48,555 bases of DNA. Origin: a bacterium (GTDB taxonomy: Bacteria > UBP6 > UBA1177). This document shows positions 1 to 8,849 of this stretch, piece after piece; position 1 is the first letter of the stretch; each line of letters begins with the position of its first letter. The translations under genes were made by a program, and so were the position numbers. Below the pieces are notes generated by a model. That model did not search any database. It saw nothing but the letters and a program-made list of their open reading frames with translations, and was not told the DNA's origin. The stretch is from assembly GCA_017645765.1 (NCBI GenBank), contig JAGCNV010000077.1:1-48555 (forward strand), given 5' to 3'.

Positions 1-1847
1 AGTCCGTGAACATCCATAACTTCGATTACGTCGGACTCACTTTTGTATGTGCCGTCTTCCTGTGCAACCATTCTCTGACGGTTGTGGTCGCGGGGGAAGG
101 AGTATTCAAGCATTGCGGTGAATGAATCGCTGAACTGGTATTTGATGTCGGCTTTGACGAAGAAAATGTCGAGTGCGTCTCTGCCGGTCGGAAGCATTTC
201 ACGTGTTCTGTCGAATGCTGTGCTGACTGCGTCGGTCGAAAGTCTTTCGCGGATGACCATCGTGTTTTTGCGGCCGTTTTCGTCTTTAACTGTGTAAGTA
301 GCAGGAATTTTGTAGCCGAAACTTGCGGCAAACCAGAAATTCCATACGAAGTAGTCAGCCGAAACGGTGAACATGTGTTCCGGAGTCTGCTTTGCTTCGC
401 TCGGGATCGTTGTCCACGGGTTTACGCCGGGAGCATCGAAAGTCATGAACGAAAGATCGCGGTAGCTGTAAAGGAACATTGCTCTAAGCCCTTTCCAACG
501 GAAACCGAGATCAACTGCGGCGCCGTGAGCAAAGTAGTCATCGGTTATCGGTTTAGCTTCGCCTTTTGCCGAAGAAAGGTAGTCCGCATTCTGAAGGCGT
601 TCGTTCTGGAAGAGGTATTCGCCGCGGATTCTCCACGAAATGTCAGTTGTGTAATCGGGGCGGATCCATGTTCCGTCTGAATAAGAATTGATGCCGATCG
701 GATCGCCGAAACGCGAGCCGTTGTTGTATTCGAGATAAGCGTCGATACCGTAAGATTTGATGGTGTCGTCGCCAGGTTTTTTAAGCATGTAATCGGAAAT
801 GTTTACGTTGTCGCCTTTGTCAATGTATGCACCCTGAAGGCTCGCCTTGAGTCCAAGTTCTTTATTGTTGTAGGTTAAGCCGCCGAAAAATCCGTAAACA
901 GTCTCTTTAGGAACGATTTCTGTCGAAAGTTTGTCAGTTTTGGACTGCGCGTGCGCCTTGAAACCGAAGTAGAGTGAAAAATCGGAGTAACCGTAAAGAA
1001 CCTGAAATCCTGGAACCGGCGAAGAGTCGCTCTGCGGCCATACCGAAGCATTTCCGCCCCAGCGGAGTCCGCGCAGCGTTCCGATTGCGATGTTGTCTGC
1101 GTTGTAGGGATAAAGCGTGATGTTGAATCTGTGGCTTGTCGGATGACGGAAGTCGATTTCAAGGAAAGAACGGTCTTCTTTGAGCGATGTGATAAGCTTG
1201 TCTGACATTGCGTCTACTGCGTTGTACATTGCGAAAGAAAGTGACATTCTTGCCGTGAGGTATGGAAGAAATCCTTTTTCCTCGTGGAAAAGCGAAAGTT
1301 TGGTCGAGCTTTTCACGTTGTTCGAGTATCCGTAGACTCTGTCTGCAAAATCTTCGTATTCATAACGCGAACCGATGTCCCATTTCGGAGAATACTGCGA
1401 ATTGTCGCGGAGGTTGTCGTCGCCCATGATGAACGCGATGCTGCTTTTGGTGTAGCTTGTCTGGATGAGACCGTTCGTGTCTTCGGTGCCGTGGATCTCT
1501 TTCTTGTCAGCAGCCTTTTCTTCGGTTTTTCCGGCTTCTTCGGGCTTTGCTTCGGCCTGTGCAGTCACTGTCTTTTCACTTTCTTCTTTAGCTTCGGCTT
1601 CTTTCTTTTCAGCCTCTTTTTTTGCCATTTCTTCCGCGACAGCTTCCCTGACGAGTTTTGCAAGCTCTTCCTTCGAGACTGTTATTTTGTCGTCATCAGC
1701 CTTTGCAGGAGCGCTTTCTTCCTGATTCTGAGCGGCTTCAGCGGTTTCCTCTGCAGGAGCTTCGGAATTATTTTCCTCATTCTGTGCTTCCTGAGCGAAA
1801 AGCGAAAAAACAAAAAGAAGAGAAATTAAAAAAATGATTTTTTTCAT
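1..1847 (-). CDS. outer-membrane beta-barrel protein, partial (C-terminus outside window)
   Basis: This frame opens with ATG at 1847 behind GGAG and stays open to the window edge, giving about 615 codons with no stop. The product has a signal peptide (MKKIIFLISLLFVFSLFAQ), then an acidic and charged Ala/Glu/Lys region of about 90 residues that looks helical or coiled-coil. The rest is rich in alternating aromatic and polar residues typical of beta-strands (for example SFLEIDFRHP, FSLYFGFKAHAQ, DISWRIRGEYLFQ). I infer a porin-like outer-membrane protein with a periplasmic N-terminal spacer; no substrate can be named. It lies 15 nt downstream of the OB-fold-like lipoprotein gene on the same strand, so the two are probably co-transcribed from the promoter near 3075-3102. 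Confidence 0.75.
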   Translation of the reverse strand, partial: MKKIIFLISLLFVFSLFAQEAQNEENNSEAPAEETAEAAQNQEESAPAKADDDKITVSKEELAKLVREAVAEEMAKKEAEKKEAEAKEESEKTVTAQAEAKPEEAGKTEEKAADKKEIHGTEDTNGLIQTSYTKSSIAFIMGDDNLRDNSQYSPKWDIGSRYEYEDFADRVYGYSNNVKSSTKLSLFHEEKGFLPYLTARMSLSFAMYNAVDAMSDKLITSLKEDRSFLEIDFRHPTSHRFNITLYPYNADNIAIGTLRGLRWGGNASVWPQSDSSPVPGFQVLYGYSDFSLYFGFKAHAQSKTDKLSTEIVPKETVYGFFGGLTYNNKELGLKASLQGAYIDKGDNVNISDYMLKKPGDDTIKSYGIDAYLEYNNGSRFGDPIGINSYSDGTWIRPDYTTDISWRIRGEYLFQNERLQNADYLSSAKGEAKPITDDYFAHGAAVDLGFRWKGLRAMFLYSYRDLSFMTFDAPGVNPWTTIPSEAKQTPEHMFTVSADYFVWNFWFAASFGYKIPATYTVKDENGRKNTMVIRERLSTDAVSTAFDRTREMLPTGRDALDIFFVKADIKYQFSDSFTAMLEYSFPRDHNRQRMVAQEDGTYKSESDVIEVMDVHG

Positions 1848-1862
1848 AATACTTCTCCGAAA

Positions 1863-3038
1863 TTATTTGTCGTCACAATCCAAACATTCAATGTCATTCA
1901 TGTCGCGCGGAACCAAAATCCATGTCGAAGGTCTCGCACTTGTGTGCTGTTTCAAAATGCCGGTAAAATTATAGTGGTGACCTTTAGTATTTTCATCAAC
2001 AGGTTTTTCGGCAACTGCATTGAAAAGCGGCGCAGTATAAAGCGTTTGTGCCATTATCGGCTTTCCGTCCGAAGTTTCGAGCGGGAACTGAGAGTATTCG
2101 ATATACGACGAATCTTCCTCGTTGAACCATGCAACAGTGACGTTTTCAACCGTAACAAGCGAGGCTTCGTATTTTTCCATTTCATTGTTGCTGGTAAGAA
2201 TGTCGTTTATATTTTTCGGCGCAGGAATGAGCGAAGTGTCTGTTTTTATCTCTTTTTTGCCGTTTTTTTCAACATAGACAGGCTTGAAAGTCGGGAAACT
2301 CATCTCTGTGAAACCGAAAAACTCAAAAACAGAGCCGTTTGCGCTTTCGATCAGTGCGCCGACAGGGAGAAAAGAGTTGTCTTCCCTGTTGTCGTCAACG
2401 TAAGGAGTCGAATAGGTGTACATATAAACCGAAGAATATTCTTCAGCGCCGACTTCGTGAAGGTAGAAACCGCCTTCGATAACGGCTATAACGACCATCT
2501 GTTTGTCTTTCAGCGTCAGATTGCGGTTGTTGAATGCAGAAGAAAGTCCTCTGTCGCCTTTTGTTGTGCCCTGAATTGCCGAAATAGACGCAACATTTGT
2601 GTAAAAAACAGGCGAAACGCCCATTTTGCCGGTTGGAGCGTAGGTTTCTTCGCCATCGTGTTTTTTGACTTCCTGCACTACGACGCGGTCATAGTCAAGG
2701 CAGTATCTCATTTTCACTTCGATATTTTCGGCGTATCCGTTTTCCATCGTTATTCTTGAAACAGCCGCATTTTCACCGTAAAGCAGACCGATTTCGACTT
2801 CTCCGTTGTATTTTGTGTACGGTTTTTTGTCGTAACCTAAAGCGGTGATGTTTATCGTCGTGATGATGCCGCCTTCAGGATTTTCTATCCGGTGTTCCGG
2901 ACTTCCCAAATCAAAATCTTCGGCAAATTCGACAGCAAAACCAGCGAGCCCTTTGTTTTTCGGCTCGACGCCTGTGGTTTCACCGCATGAAACAAACAAA
3001 AAAAGGAAAAATATGAGAGAAACACACACTTTTTTCAT
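1863..3038 (-). CDS. lipoprotein with YhcR/ExeM-type OB-fold-like region
   Basis: The 391-residue product starts at ATG 3038, placed 6 nt after GAGGTG; a GTG nine bases upstream (3047) is inside the spacing region and less likely. The signal peptide ends in a lipobox (LFVSC), so it should be lipid-anchored. The C-terminal part reads like the OB-fold region of YhcR/ExeM-type secreted nucleases: YEASLVTVENVTVAW, then a GILK segment and a closing LVPRDMNDIE. The lipoproteins at 17952-19505 and 19730-20968 carry the same pattern (YESVLVKVT.V, GIL.Y, LAPR). No nuclease domain is attached. Followed after 15 nt by the beta-barrel gene. Function beyond a surface OB-fold protein is unknown. Confidence 0.7.
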   Translation of the reverse strand: MKKVCVSLIFFLFLFVSCGETTGVEPKNKGLAGFAVEFAEDFDLGSPEHRIENPEGGIITTINITALGYDKKPYTKYNGEVEIGLLYGENAAVSRITMENGYAENIEVKMRYCLDYDRVVVQEVKKHDGEETYAPTGKMGVSPVFYTNVASISAIQGTTKGDRGLSSAFNNRNLTLKDKQMVVIAVIEGGFYLHEVGAEEYSSVYMYTYSTPYVDDNREDNSFLPVGALIESANGSVFEFFGFTEMSFPTFKPVYVEKNGKKEIKTDTSLIPAPKNINDILTSNNEMEKYEASLVTVENVTVAWFNEEDSSYIEYSQFPLETSDGKPIMAQTLYTAPLFNAVAEKPVDENTKGHHYNFTGILKQHTSARPSTWILVPRDMNDIECLDCDDK

Positions 3039-3074
3039 AACGAACACCTCTATTCACCAAACAAAAGACGGGCT

Positions 3075-3102
3075 ATTTTATTGTTTATCAAGAAAAATTC
3101 AA
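3075..3102 (-). promoter_or_regulatory. sigma70-type promoter for the OB-fold lipoprotein gene
   Basis: On the minus strand, TTGAAT (3097-3102) and TAAAAT (3075-3080) are separated by 16 bp and lie upstream of the ATG at 3038. The sequence between the preceding DUF192 stop (3146) and this gene is otherwise AT-rich. Pattern-based call only. Confidence 0.45.
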
Positions 3103-3145
3103 TTTAAGAATAGAGATTTTTTGAATTTTTTTCAGGAATTTACTC

Positions 3146-3586
3146 TCACAGCATCTTTATCTTGATTTTATCACCGGGGAGCACCGATTTTCCGGTTTCC
3201 CAGTTCACTTCGAGGACGTATCTCACCGGTTTTACGCTGGGAAGTGTGGTTTTGCTGAGCGGAACACCGCGGCGCACCGAAACGACGTTGAAATCGCGGT
3301 CGATGAAGATGACGGCAAGTTCGATCGTGGTATTTTTCATCCAGAAAAAACGCTGCTGATCATTATCAAAAATAAAGAAAAGTCCTTGATCTTTCTCCAT
3401 TTTTCTGCAATACATCAAACCTTTTTCGTGCTTTTCATCGGTTTCGGCGATGCCTACAGAAAAGAATTTTTTTTCACCTGTGGCCGAAGTCACTTCAACT
3501 GTCGCATCTTTGGGATAACCGCAGATGCTTTCAGCCGAAATGAGAAAAAAGCTTGATAGAATCAGCGTCAACAGCGCTGTTTTCAT
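3146..3586 (-). CDS. DUF192 family secreted protein
   Basis: The 146-residue product has a signal peptide (MKTALLTLILSSFFLISAES) and then the DUF192 pattern: an AETDEKHEKGLMYCRKM segment (family consensus A.T...R..GLM.R..L), a GLFFIFD segment, and FWMKNTTIELAVIFID, the most conserved block of the family. The C-terminal half (VRYVLEVNWETGKSVLPGDKI) also fits. Length is typical. The molecular role of DUF192 proteins is not established. The gene overlaps the 3' end of thiL (stop at 3531), implying translational coupling. ATG 3586 gives the most ordinary signal peptide; an in-frame TTG at 3598 would add four residues, and neither has a strong ribosome binding site. Confidence 0.85.
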   Translation of the reverse strand: MKTALLTLILSSFFLISAESICGYPKDATVEVTSATGEKKFFSVGIAETDEKHEKGLMYCRKMEKDQGLFFIFDNDQQRFFWMKNTTIELAVIFIDRDFNVVSVRRGVPLSKTTLPSVKPVRYVLEVNWETGKSVLPGDKIKIKML

Positions 3587-4436
3587 AAGTAATTTCAAGT
3601 TGCTGTCCCGGTTTGTTAGTTACTCTTCCTATTTTGTAAGCTCCTTCGATCTCTCTATCTGCGCTAAATAGCATGATAAACTCTTCGCCGCTTCCGAAAA
3701 GGAGGTTTAAAAGCGGTATTGAAAAAAGTTTGCTTCCGAGCGCCACTTCTTCGTGAACGGGAATTTTTTCAGCATCTATTTTTATCGAAACATCAGAAAG
3801 CGCACAAAGCAGTCTGAGCTCGCTGAGAAGAGAATCGCTTATATCGATCGCTGCATTCAATTCACTGATTTTATGCGGAATATGGAGAAACGGATCGGGG
3901 TAGAGAAAACGCTCTTTCGATTTCTCAAAACCGTCTAAGCCTTTTTTCAGAGCCTTGTATCCGCAGAGTGAAAGCCCTGTTTCGCTAGCGAGATAGACGA
4001 AATCACCCGGTTTTGCTACACTTCTGAGAAGCGGTTTTTCAGGCTTTTCGCCGAACATAGTGACGCCGAGAGTGAATTTTTCGGCCGCAGTCGTATCTCC
4101 GCCGAGCAGTTCGATACGATATTTTTCCGCAAAATTATGGATTCCTTCAATCATTTTCTTCGCGTTTTCAAAACCGCCGTCTGGAATTGCGATATTCAGA
4201 AGATAGTGAGTCGGCTTGGATCCCATCGAAATAACATCGCTTGCATTTGCCGCCATAAGTCGCCAGCCCACAGCCTCTGCCGGCATGAAAGAAAGGTTAA
4301 AGTGGATATTTTCGCAGAAATGATCGGTAGTTACGACAAGTGATTTTTCATTCCAAACCGCGCAGTCATCGCCGATGAACGCGTTTTTTTCACCTTTCGC
4401 AAAATTTATGAGTTCCCATTCTCTGTTATTCAGCAT
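3531..4436 (-). CDS. thiL: thiamine-monophosphate kinase
   Basis: ThiL phosphorylates thiamine monophosphate to the active cofactor thiamine diphosphate in the cytoplasm. The 301-residue product has the family signatures in order: GDDCAV near residue 20, TTDHFCENIHF, VGWRLMAANASDVISMGSKP, LLGGDTTA, the RSVAKPGDFVYL block, AIDISDSLLSEL, and a GSGEEFIMLF block in place of the usual GGEDYELLF. Length matches the family. ATG 4436 is chosen because GGAGGT precedes it by 5-6 nt; frames extending further upstream have no such site. It is the first gene of a short minus-strand run with the overlapping DUF192 gene. No other thiamine gene is in the window. Confidence 0.9.
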   Translation of the reverse strand: MLNNREWELINFAKGEKNAFIGDDCAVWNEKSLVVTTDHFCENIHFNLSFMPAEAVGWRLMAANASDVISMGSKPTHYLLNIAIPDGGFENAKKMIEGIHNFAEKYRIELLGGDTTAAEKFTLGVTMFGEKPEKPLLRSVAKPGDFVYLASETGLSLCGYKALKKGLDGFEKSKERFLYPDPFLHIPHKISELNAAIDISDSLLSELRLLCALSDVSIKIDAEKIPVHEEVALGSKLFSIPLLNLLFGSGEEFIMLFSADREIEGAYKIGRVTNKPGQQLEITYENSAVDADSIKLFSHFG

Positions 4437-4546
4437 TTTTACCTCCGAAAAACGCCGCTTTTTAGCAAAAACAGACAAAAAAATAAATAAAAATGTAACT
4501 TTTTCATACTTCACAGGTCGTATCAGTGTTGTTTGTTGAGGTCATT

Positions 4547-5158
4547 ATGGAAAAGGAAAAAGAAAATCTCGAAAAAATGCCGGAAGAATACGGCAAGCTC
4601 CTGAAATCATACAAAAAATCTGATGACGAGATCGGAGAAGAATTTCAGAAAAAAATCAACGCGCATCTTGAAGAAATTGCGGCAGGAAAACGGAAACGTT
4701 CAAAGTTTATTGCGTTCTTGAAACCGCTCTCAGCAATCGCAGCAGTTTTTGTGATTGTTTTTGCGGTTTTGTTTTTCTCTCCTGCTGAAACGGAAGAAGG
4801 GGAGAAAATTTCCGAGTCTGTTGTCGCGGCAGGTAATCCTGTGACAATAAATCTTGTCTACGACGCAGCAGAAGATCTTGAAAACGTTAAGTTTTTTATC
4901 AAACTCGGCGACGGAATCTCATTTCTTTCGTCAAACGAAGAGATCAGGAACACCAGAACGCATCAGTGGACCGGAAACCTGAAAAAAGGAAAAAATTCAA
5001 TACCTTTCGTCGTCAAGACCGATCGTGACGGCAGAATGGAGATCAATACTTCAGCAGAATACGGTAATTATTCCCACAAGCACAAAATAGTTCTTGACGC
5101 GGAGAAAAACGATATTAAAGTTTCGATGTTCGTTTTTGCTCCGTCACCTTTGAATTAA
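4547..5158 (+). CDS. single-pass membrane protein, anti-sigma-like architecture
   Basis: The 203-residue product starts at ATG 4547 (GAGG about 7 nt upstream). It has a charged cytoplasmic N-terminus of about 57 residues (MEKEKENLEKMPEEYGKLL...), a basic stretch (KRKRSK), one transmembrane helix (AIAAVFVIVFAVLFF) near residues 63-78, and a periplasmic domain of about 120 residues rich in beta-strands (VTINLVYDAAEDLENVKFFIKL). This is the layout of anti-sigma factors, but there is no Cys/His zinc motif and no sigma-factor gene beside it, so that role is only a guess. The beta-barrel gene begins 6 nt after its stop, so the two form an operon, divergent from thiL. Confidence 0.7.
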   Translation: MEKEKENLEKMPEEYGKLLKSYKKSDDEIGEEFQKKINAHLEEIAAGKRKRSKFIAFLKPLSAIAAVFVIVFAVLFFSPAETEEGEKISESVVAAGNPVTINLVYDAAEDLENVKFFIKLGDGISFLSSNEEIRNTRTHQWTGNLKKGKNSIPFVVKTDRDGRMEINTSAEYGNYSHKHKIVLDAEKNDIKVSMFVFAPSPLN

Positions 5159-5164
5159 GTTGCT

Positions 5165-6067
5165 TTGAAATTTCAAATATTTGTTTTTATTAGCCTTTTT
5201 TTAATTCAAAATATTGTTGCCGAAGAAGGGGAAAAGCCTTTTGAACTTAGTGTCGAGATAAGCGAAGGGGCTAATGCAACTGGTTGGGAAAGCGTAGTTT
5301 TTGCCGATTTTGAGAAAGAAGATAAAAAAGAGGAAAAATTAGCCGAAACAGAAGAAAAAAACGAAGAAAAGAGCGTTGAAAAGAAGAAAACTTCCGAAAC
5401 AACGCATGAAATAAGTGACAAAATAGAGGCTGAGGAAGTCGACACAGAAGTTTTTGAAGCGAAAACAAAGGAAGATGATCCTCAAAAAGAGGAATACAAT
5501 CCCGCTTCTAAAAACTGGGGCGAATACTACGGAACGACGCCGCGATACGATTATCCGATATACGAAAAAGAAGAGAAAAAAGAAGTGAAGAAAGTTGCAA
5601 AAATAGAAAAAGAACCTGAAATCATTAAGGAAGATGATCCGTCATTGCTGTCTGTTGATCTCATTCTGCAAACTCAGCACGACACTGAATTTGATCCTAT
5701 GCTCAGCACAGGCGTCAGGGTAAATTTTGCAAACATTTATTCGACTCTTTCTGTCGGGACTGATTACAGCACATCATCGCAGCGCGCCTATTCTCTGGGA
5801 ATTACTGCCGGCGGATTTTACAGAATAAGCGATTTTTCCCTGAAAGCGGGGCTAGGCTATAAAAAAATCTGGGACAATACCGAAAATTCCAATTTCAACG
5901 ACTGGTCTTTGGGAATAGAAGCTGGCGGAAGTTACAGTATTTTCAGCTGGTTCGCCCTGGGTGCCGGCATCGGAATGAACTATAGCGTTCTCAAAGATTC
6001 TGACTTTACCGACGGAAAGTTCGTGCCGACATTTTTTGCTGATTTTGAATTCAGCCTTATAAAATAA
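5165..6067 (+). CDS. outer-membrane beta-barrel protein with charged periplasmic spacer
   Basis: The 300-residue product begins at a TTG codon, six bases after the upstream stop. This is the only start that gives a signal peptide (MKFQIFVFISLFLIQNIVA), and translation is probably coupled to the previous gene. Residues 20-155 are a Lys/Glu-rich low-complexity spacer. The last 140 residues form short amphipathic strands (VDLILQTQHD, ITAGGFYRISDFSLKAGLGY, WFALGAGIGMNY) of the OmpA/OmpX-like outer-membrane barrel type. It ends in FSLIK rather than the aromatic terminus common for barrels. The upstream inner-membrane protein may work with it; function is unknown. Confidence 0.7.
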   Translation: MKFQIFVFISLFLIQNIVAEEGEKPFELSVEISEGANATGWESVVFADFEKEDKKEEKLAETEEKNEEKSVEKKKTSETTHEISDKIEAEEVDTEVFEAKTKEDDPQKEEYNPASKNWGEYYGTTPRYDYPIYEKEEKKEVKKVAKIEKEPEIIKEDDPSLLSVDLILQTQHDTEFDPMLSTGVRVNFANIYSTLSVGTDYSTSSQRAYSLGITAGGFYRISDFSLKAGLGYKKIWDNTENSNFNDWSLGIEAGGSYSIFSWFALGAGIGMNYSVLKDSDFTDGKFVPTFFADFEFSLIK

Positions 6068-6077
6068 TTGAGATTTT

Positions 6078-6953
6078 TCAGTTTTTAGAGCCTGGGTGCG
6101 CCTTGCGGTAAACTTTTGTGAGCTCTTCAATCGAAAGGTGAGTGTAGATTTCGGTCGTAGAGAGGTTGCTGTGCCCCAAAAGAGCCTGCAAGTATCTGAG
6201 ATTCATACCGTTTTCCAAAAAATGGGTGGCAAAACTGTGCCGCAGCATGTGGGGTGTGATTCTGCGGTAAATTCCGCAGTTTTTCGCCAGAGTATCGATG
6301 ATGTGCTGCACGCCGCGCTCGGTCAGCGGTTCCCCTTTGAGATTGCAGAAAATAATGGAATCTTTTTCTTTTCCGGTCGGACGCTTCATAAGATAATTCT
6401 CAATAGAATCAATAGCCTGGCTCGTTACCGGAAGCAGCCTTTCTTTTTTGCCCTTTCCTAAAACATTGACGGTTTTTCCTTTGAAATCCATATCTTTTAT
6501 TTTGAGCGAAATGAGTTCTCCGACACGGACTCCGCTGCTGTAAAGCATTTCTATTATCGCTCTGTCGCGCAGACCTTTGAGAGAGTGCGGATAGTTGTAT
6601 TCGATGAGTTTTCCCATTTCTTCGCGGGTCAGAGCTCCCGGAAGAACGCCGTCCTTTTTCGGTCCTGTCAGCGTAAGTGCCGGATTATCTTCAATAATTT
6701 TGCGTTTGTGCAGAAGAAGGTAAAACTGCCTTATCGACACGATCTTGCGCCGCAGCGAGGAAGCTTTCACTTCGGAATAAATCGATCCGAGATAGTCTTT
6801 CAGATCGTCTTTATCCAGTTCAGTGAGATCGAGGTCGAGTTCCGCGAAGTAGCGTCTCATAAGTTCGATATCTAGGCAGTATGAATCGGCCGTTTTTATG
6901 GAATAACGTTTCTCGTGAAGTAGAAAATCGTGAAAAAGTTTAATATTATCCAT
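6078..6953 (-). CDS. xerD: tyrosine recombinase, XerC/XerD type
   Basis: The 291-residue protein has the N-terminal SAM-like DNA-binding domain (about residues 1-85) and the catalytic domain of site-specific tyrosine recombinases. The expected residues are visible: Arg143 in SSGVRVGEL, Lys167 in GKGKKER, His235 and Arg238 in HMLRHSFATH, His261 in LGHSNLST and the nucleophile Tyr270 in EIYTHL. Spacing and length match E. coli XerD, which resolves chromosome dimers at dif with XerC. XerC and XerD are hard to separate without alignment. The start ATG shares one base with the TAA stop of the S9 peptidase gene, so it is translated as the second gene of that operon. No phage or integron genes are nearby, favouring a housekeeping role. 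Confidence 0.88.
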   Translation of the reverse strand: MDNIKLFHDFLLHEKRYSIKTADSYCLDIELMRRYFAELDLDLTELDKDDLKDYLGSIYSEVKASSLRRKIVSIRQFYLLLHKRKIIEDNPALTLTGPKKDGVLPGALTREEMGKLIEYNYPHSLKGLRDRAIIEMLYSSGVRVGELISLKIKDMDFKGKTVNVLGKGKKERLLPVTSQAIDSIENYLMKRPTGKEKDSIIFCNLKGEPLTERGVQHIIDTLAKNCGIYRRITPHMLRHSFATHFLENGMNLRYLQALLGHSNLSTTEIYTHLSIEELTKVYRKAHPGSKN

Positions 6954-8812
6954 TAGTTTTCCTTGGCGCAGTTTTCGATGAACTCGGCACTTTTCTGAAA
7001 GTATATATCTCTGTTTTCTTTCTTGCGGTAGCCGTGACCTTCGTCTTCAAAGATATGTTTCTGCACTTTTTTGCCCGCCTTTTTGAGTTTGTCGATAAGA
7101 ATGTAGGCGTCGCTGACCGGAACTCTCGGATCGTTCGCGCCGTGGAAAACAAAAAGTTCTCCGTTTATTTTTTCAGCCATGTTCGTCGGTGAAACCGAAG
7201 CGAGAAACTCTCTGTCGGTAAGCGGACCGTATTCGGCTTCGCGCAGATGACGGCGGTAACTTGAAGTATTTTCAAGGAAGTTGATGAGATCAACGACTCC
7301 GACATTGTCGATTCCGCAGATGTAGTCGTCTGCGAACTGCGCCATCGATGCGACTGTCATGAATCCGCCGTAACTTCCGCCGCTTGCAATGAATCTGTTC
7401 GGTTTGGAAAGACCGTTTTTGACCAAATCTTCAAGTATGGCGCCGCCGTCTTTGACCGCGTTCATGCGGAGTTTGTAGTTGTCGAGATCCATGTATCTTT
7501 TGCCGTAGCCAGATGATCCGCGGACATTCGGAGCCGCAACAGCGATCCCTTTCGAAAGATAGTACTGGAACTGAGTCGCGAATCCCGGTCTGAACTGACC
7601 TTCTGGTCCGCCGTGGAAGTAGACGATCGTCGGATAAGGTGCTTTTCCGGTTTTCGGGATATAGAGAAAGTAGGGGATCTCTTCGCCGTCGAAACTTTTG
7701 ACTTTTCTGAGTTCGGGCGCGGCAAAAAGCGAAACATCGATCCCGTTGTCTTTTGAATATCCGAAAACTTCTGATCTTTTTGTAGTTAAATCAATGACTT
7801 GAAGCTTCGGAAGTTCGCTATCCTTCGAAATTTTGACAACTGCTTTTCCGTTTTTGAAAGCGCTTACCGAAACAAGCGATTTGCCGAAATCAAGCGGTTC
7901 GTTTTTGCCGTCGTGGTAGTAAAAACAGCGGTTGTAACCTTCTTCATTCGTGCAGAAAAGTGCCGATTTGCGGTTTGTTTTATCAACAGCGGTGAGTTCT
8001 ACGCCCCACTTGTCCTCAAAAAGAGTCTTCTTCGAGTTTTCTTTAATAATTTCAAGATATTCCATGTCGTTTTTTTCATTAGTGCGCATCAGGATACCGC
8101 CGTCAAAAAACGCGATCGGAATATATTTTTTGTTTTCGTCGCTCACTTTGATTTTGTGTGCCTTGCCGTCATGGAAATGATATGGAACTGTTTTCATGTT
8201 GCTTTCGTAAGTATAGAAGAGAAAATCATCCTTAGACAAAGCGTCTGTTATGTTGTTGAAACCTTTTTTCTCGACTAAAAGAGTCCGTTTTTTTGCAGCA
8301 ATATCAAAGTGATAGATATAAAAATCTTTGCCGTTTGCCTCATTTGAAGCAAATAAGAATTCATTTTCGTTTATCCAGGTCGGATCTTCATAACGGACAG
8401 CATCGTCAACAAGAAGCGGTTCGTATTTGCCGGTTTTAAAAGAGTAAAGATAAAAGTCGTACTGCTCGTTCCCCCCTTTTGCAGAGATGAAAATGAGCTG
8501 CGATTCATCAGGGCTCACTTTGTAACCGTCGACCGCGTCATTGAGAAAGGTGAGCTGTTTTGTCTCTTTTCCGTCAGCAGACTCAAGATAGAGCTGAGCG
8601 GCATTTTCCTTTCTTGCGAGATAGAGTTTTCTTCCGTCTTTCATCGCAAATCCGGAATGGGAAGTCTCTATTCCGGTGTAATCGAGAATCGTTTTTGTCT
8701 TTTCGGTTGGCTGAGAGGCATCTTTTTTTGCTTCGGCGGCAGTTTTTTCGGTTTTGGAACAGGAAACAATGCAAAACAGAATTGTGAGGGAGATAAAAAT
8801 GATTTTTTTCAT
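6953..8812 (-). CDS. S9 family serine peptidase (prolyl oligopeptidase type), lipoprotein
   Basis: The 619-residue product has a lipobox (FCIVSC, Cys18) and so is probably an anchored periplasmic or surface peptidase. Residues about 45-365 form a TolB-like beta-propeller, including a VSPDESQLIFIS blade. The alpha/beta-hydrolase domain follows (PTIVYFHGGPEGQ, NVRGSSGYG) with a catalytic triad that I place at Ser480 (GGSYGGFM), Asp561 (GANDPRVP) and His593 (DEGHGY). This is the S9 acylaminoacyl-peptidase or dipeptidyl-peptidase-like pattern, which cleaves short peptides; the exact specificity cannot be read. ATG 8812 has GGAG upstream. The xer gene overlaps its stop by one base. Confidence 0.9.
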   Translation of the reverse strand: MKKIIFISLTILFCIVSCSKTEKTAAEAKKDASQPTEKTKTILDYTGIETSHSGFAMKDGRKLYLARKENAAQLYLESADGKETKQLTFLNDAVDGYKVSPDESQLIFISAKGGNEQYDFYLYSFKTGKYEPLLVDDAVRYEDPTWINENEFLFASNEANGKDFYIYHFDIAAKKRTLLVEKKGFNNITDALSKDDFLFYTYESNMKTVPYHFHDGKAHKIKVSDENKKYIPIAFFDGGILMRTNEKNDMEYLEIIKENSKKTLFEDKWGVELTAVDKTNRKSALFCTNEEGYNRCFYYHDGKNEPLDFGKSLVSVSAFKNGKAVVKISKDSELPKLQVIDLTTKRSEVFGYSKDNGIDVSLFAAPELRKVKSFDGEEIPYFLYIPKTGKAPYPTIVYFHGGPEGQFRPGFATQFQYYLSKGIAVAAPNVRGSSGYGKRYMDLDNYKLRMNAVKDGGAILEDLVKNGLSKPNRFIASGGSYGGFMTVASMAQFADDYICGIDNVGVVDLINFLENTSSYRRHLREAEYGPLTDREFLASVSPTNMAEKINGELFVFHGANDPRVPVSDAYILIDKLKKAGKKVQKHIFEDEGHGYRKKENRDIYFQKSAEFIENCAKEN

Positions 8813-8849
8813 AGCAACTCCAAAATTGAGATTATTTTTAAAGGCGGGA

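Noticed and set aside
1284-1829. Long plus-strand frame with Phe/Ser-rich product
   Set aside because: It is the antisense of the Glu/Lys-rich spacer of the partial barrel gene on the minus strand, which has a signal peptide, ribosome binding site and barrel sequence.
1944-2759. 271-codon plus-strand frame
   Set aside because: It lies wholly antisense to the OB-fold lipoprotein gene, has no ribosome binding site and no recognisable domain.
4547-5158. Zinc-binding anti-sigma factor
   Set aside because: The N-terminal part has no His/Cys zinc motif and no sigma-factor gene lies next to it, so only the general architecture is reported.
6078-6953. Integrase of a genomic island
   Set aside because: Length and motifs fit housekeeping XerC/XerD, it is translationally coupled to a peptidase gene, and no att repeat at a tRNA or phage gene is seen.
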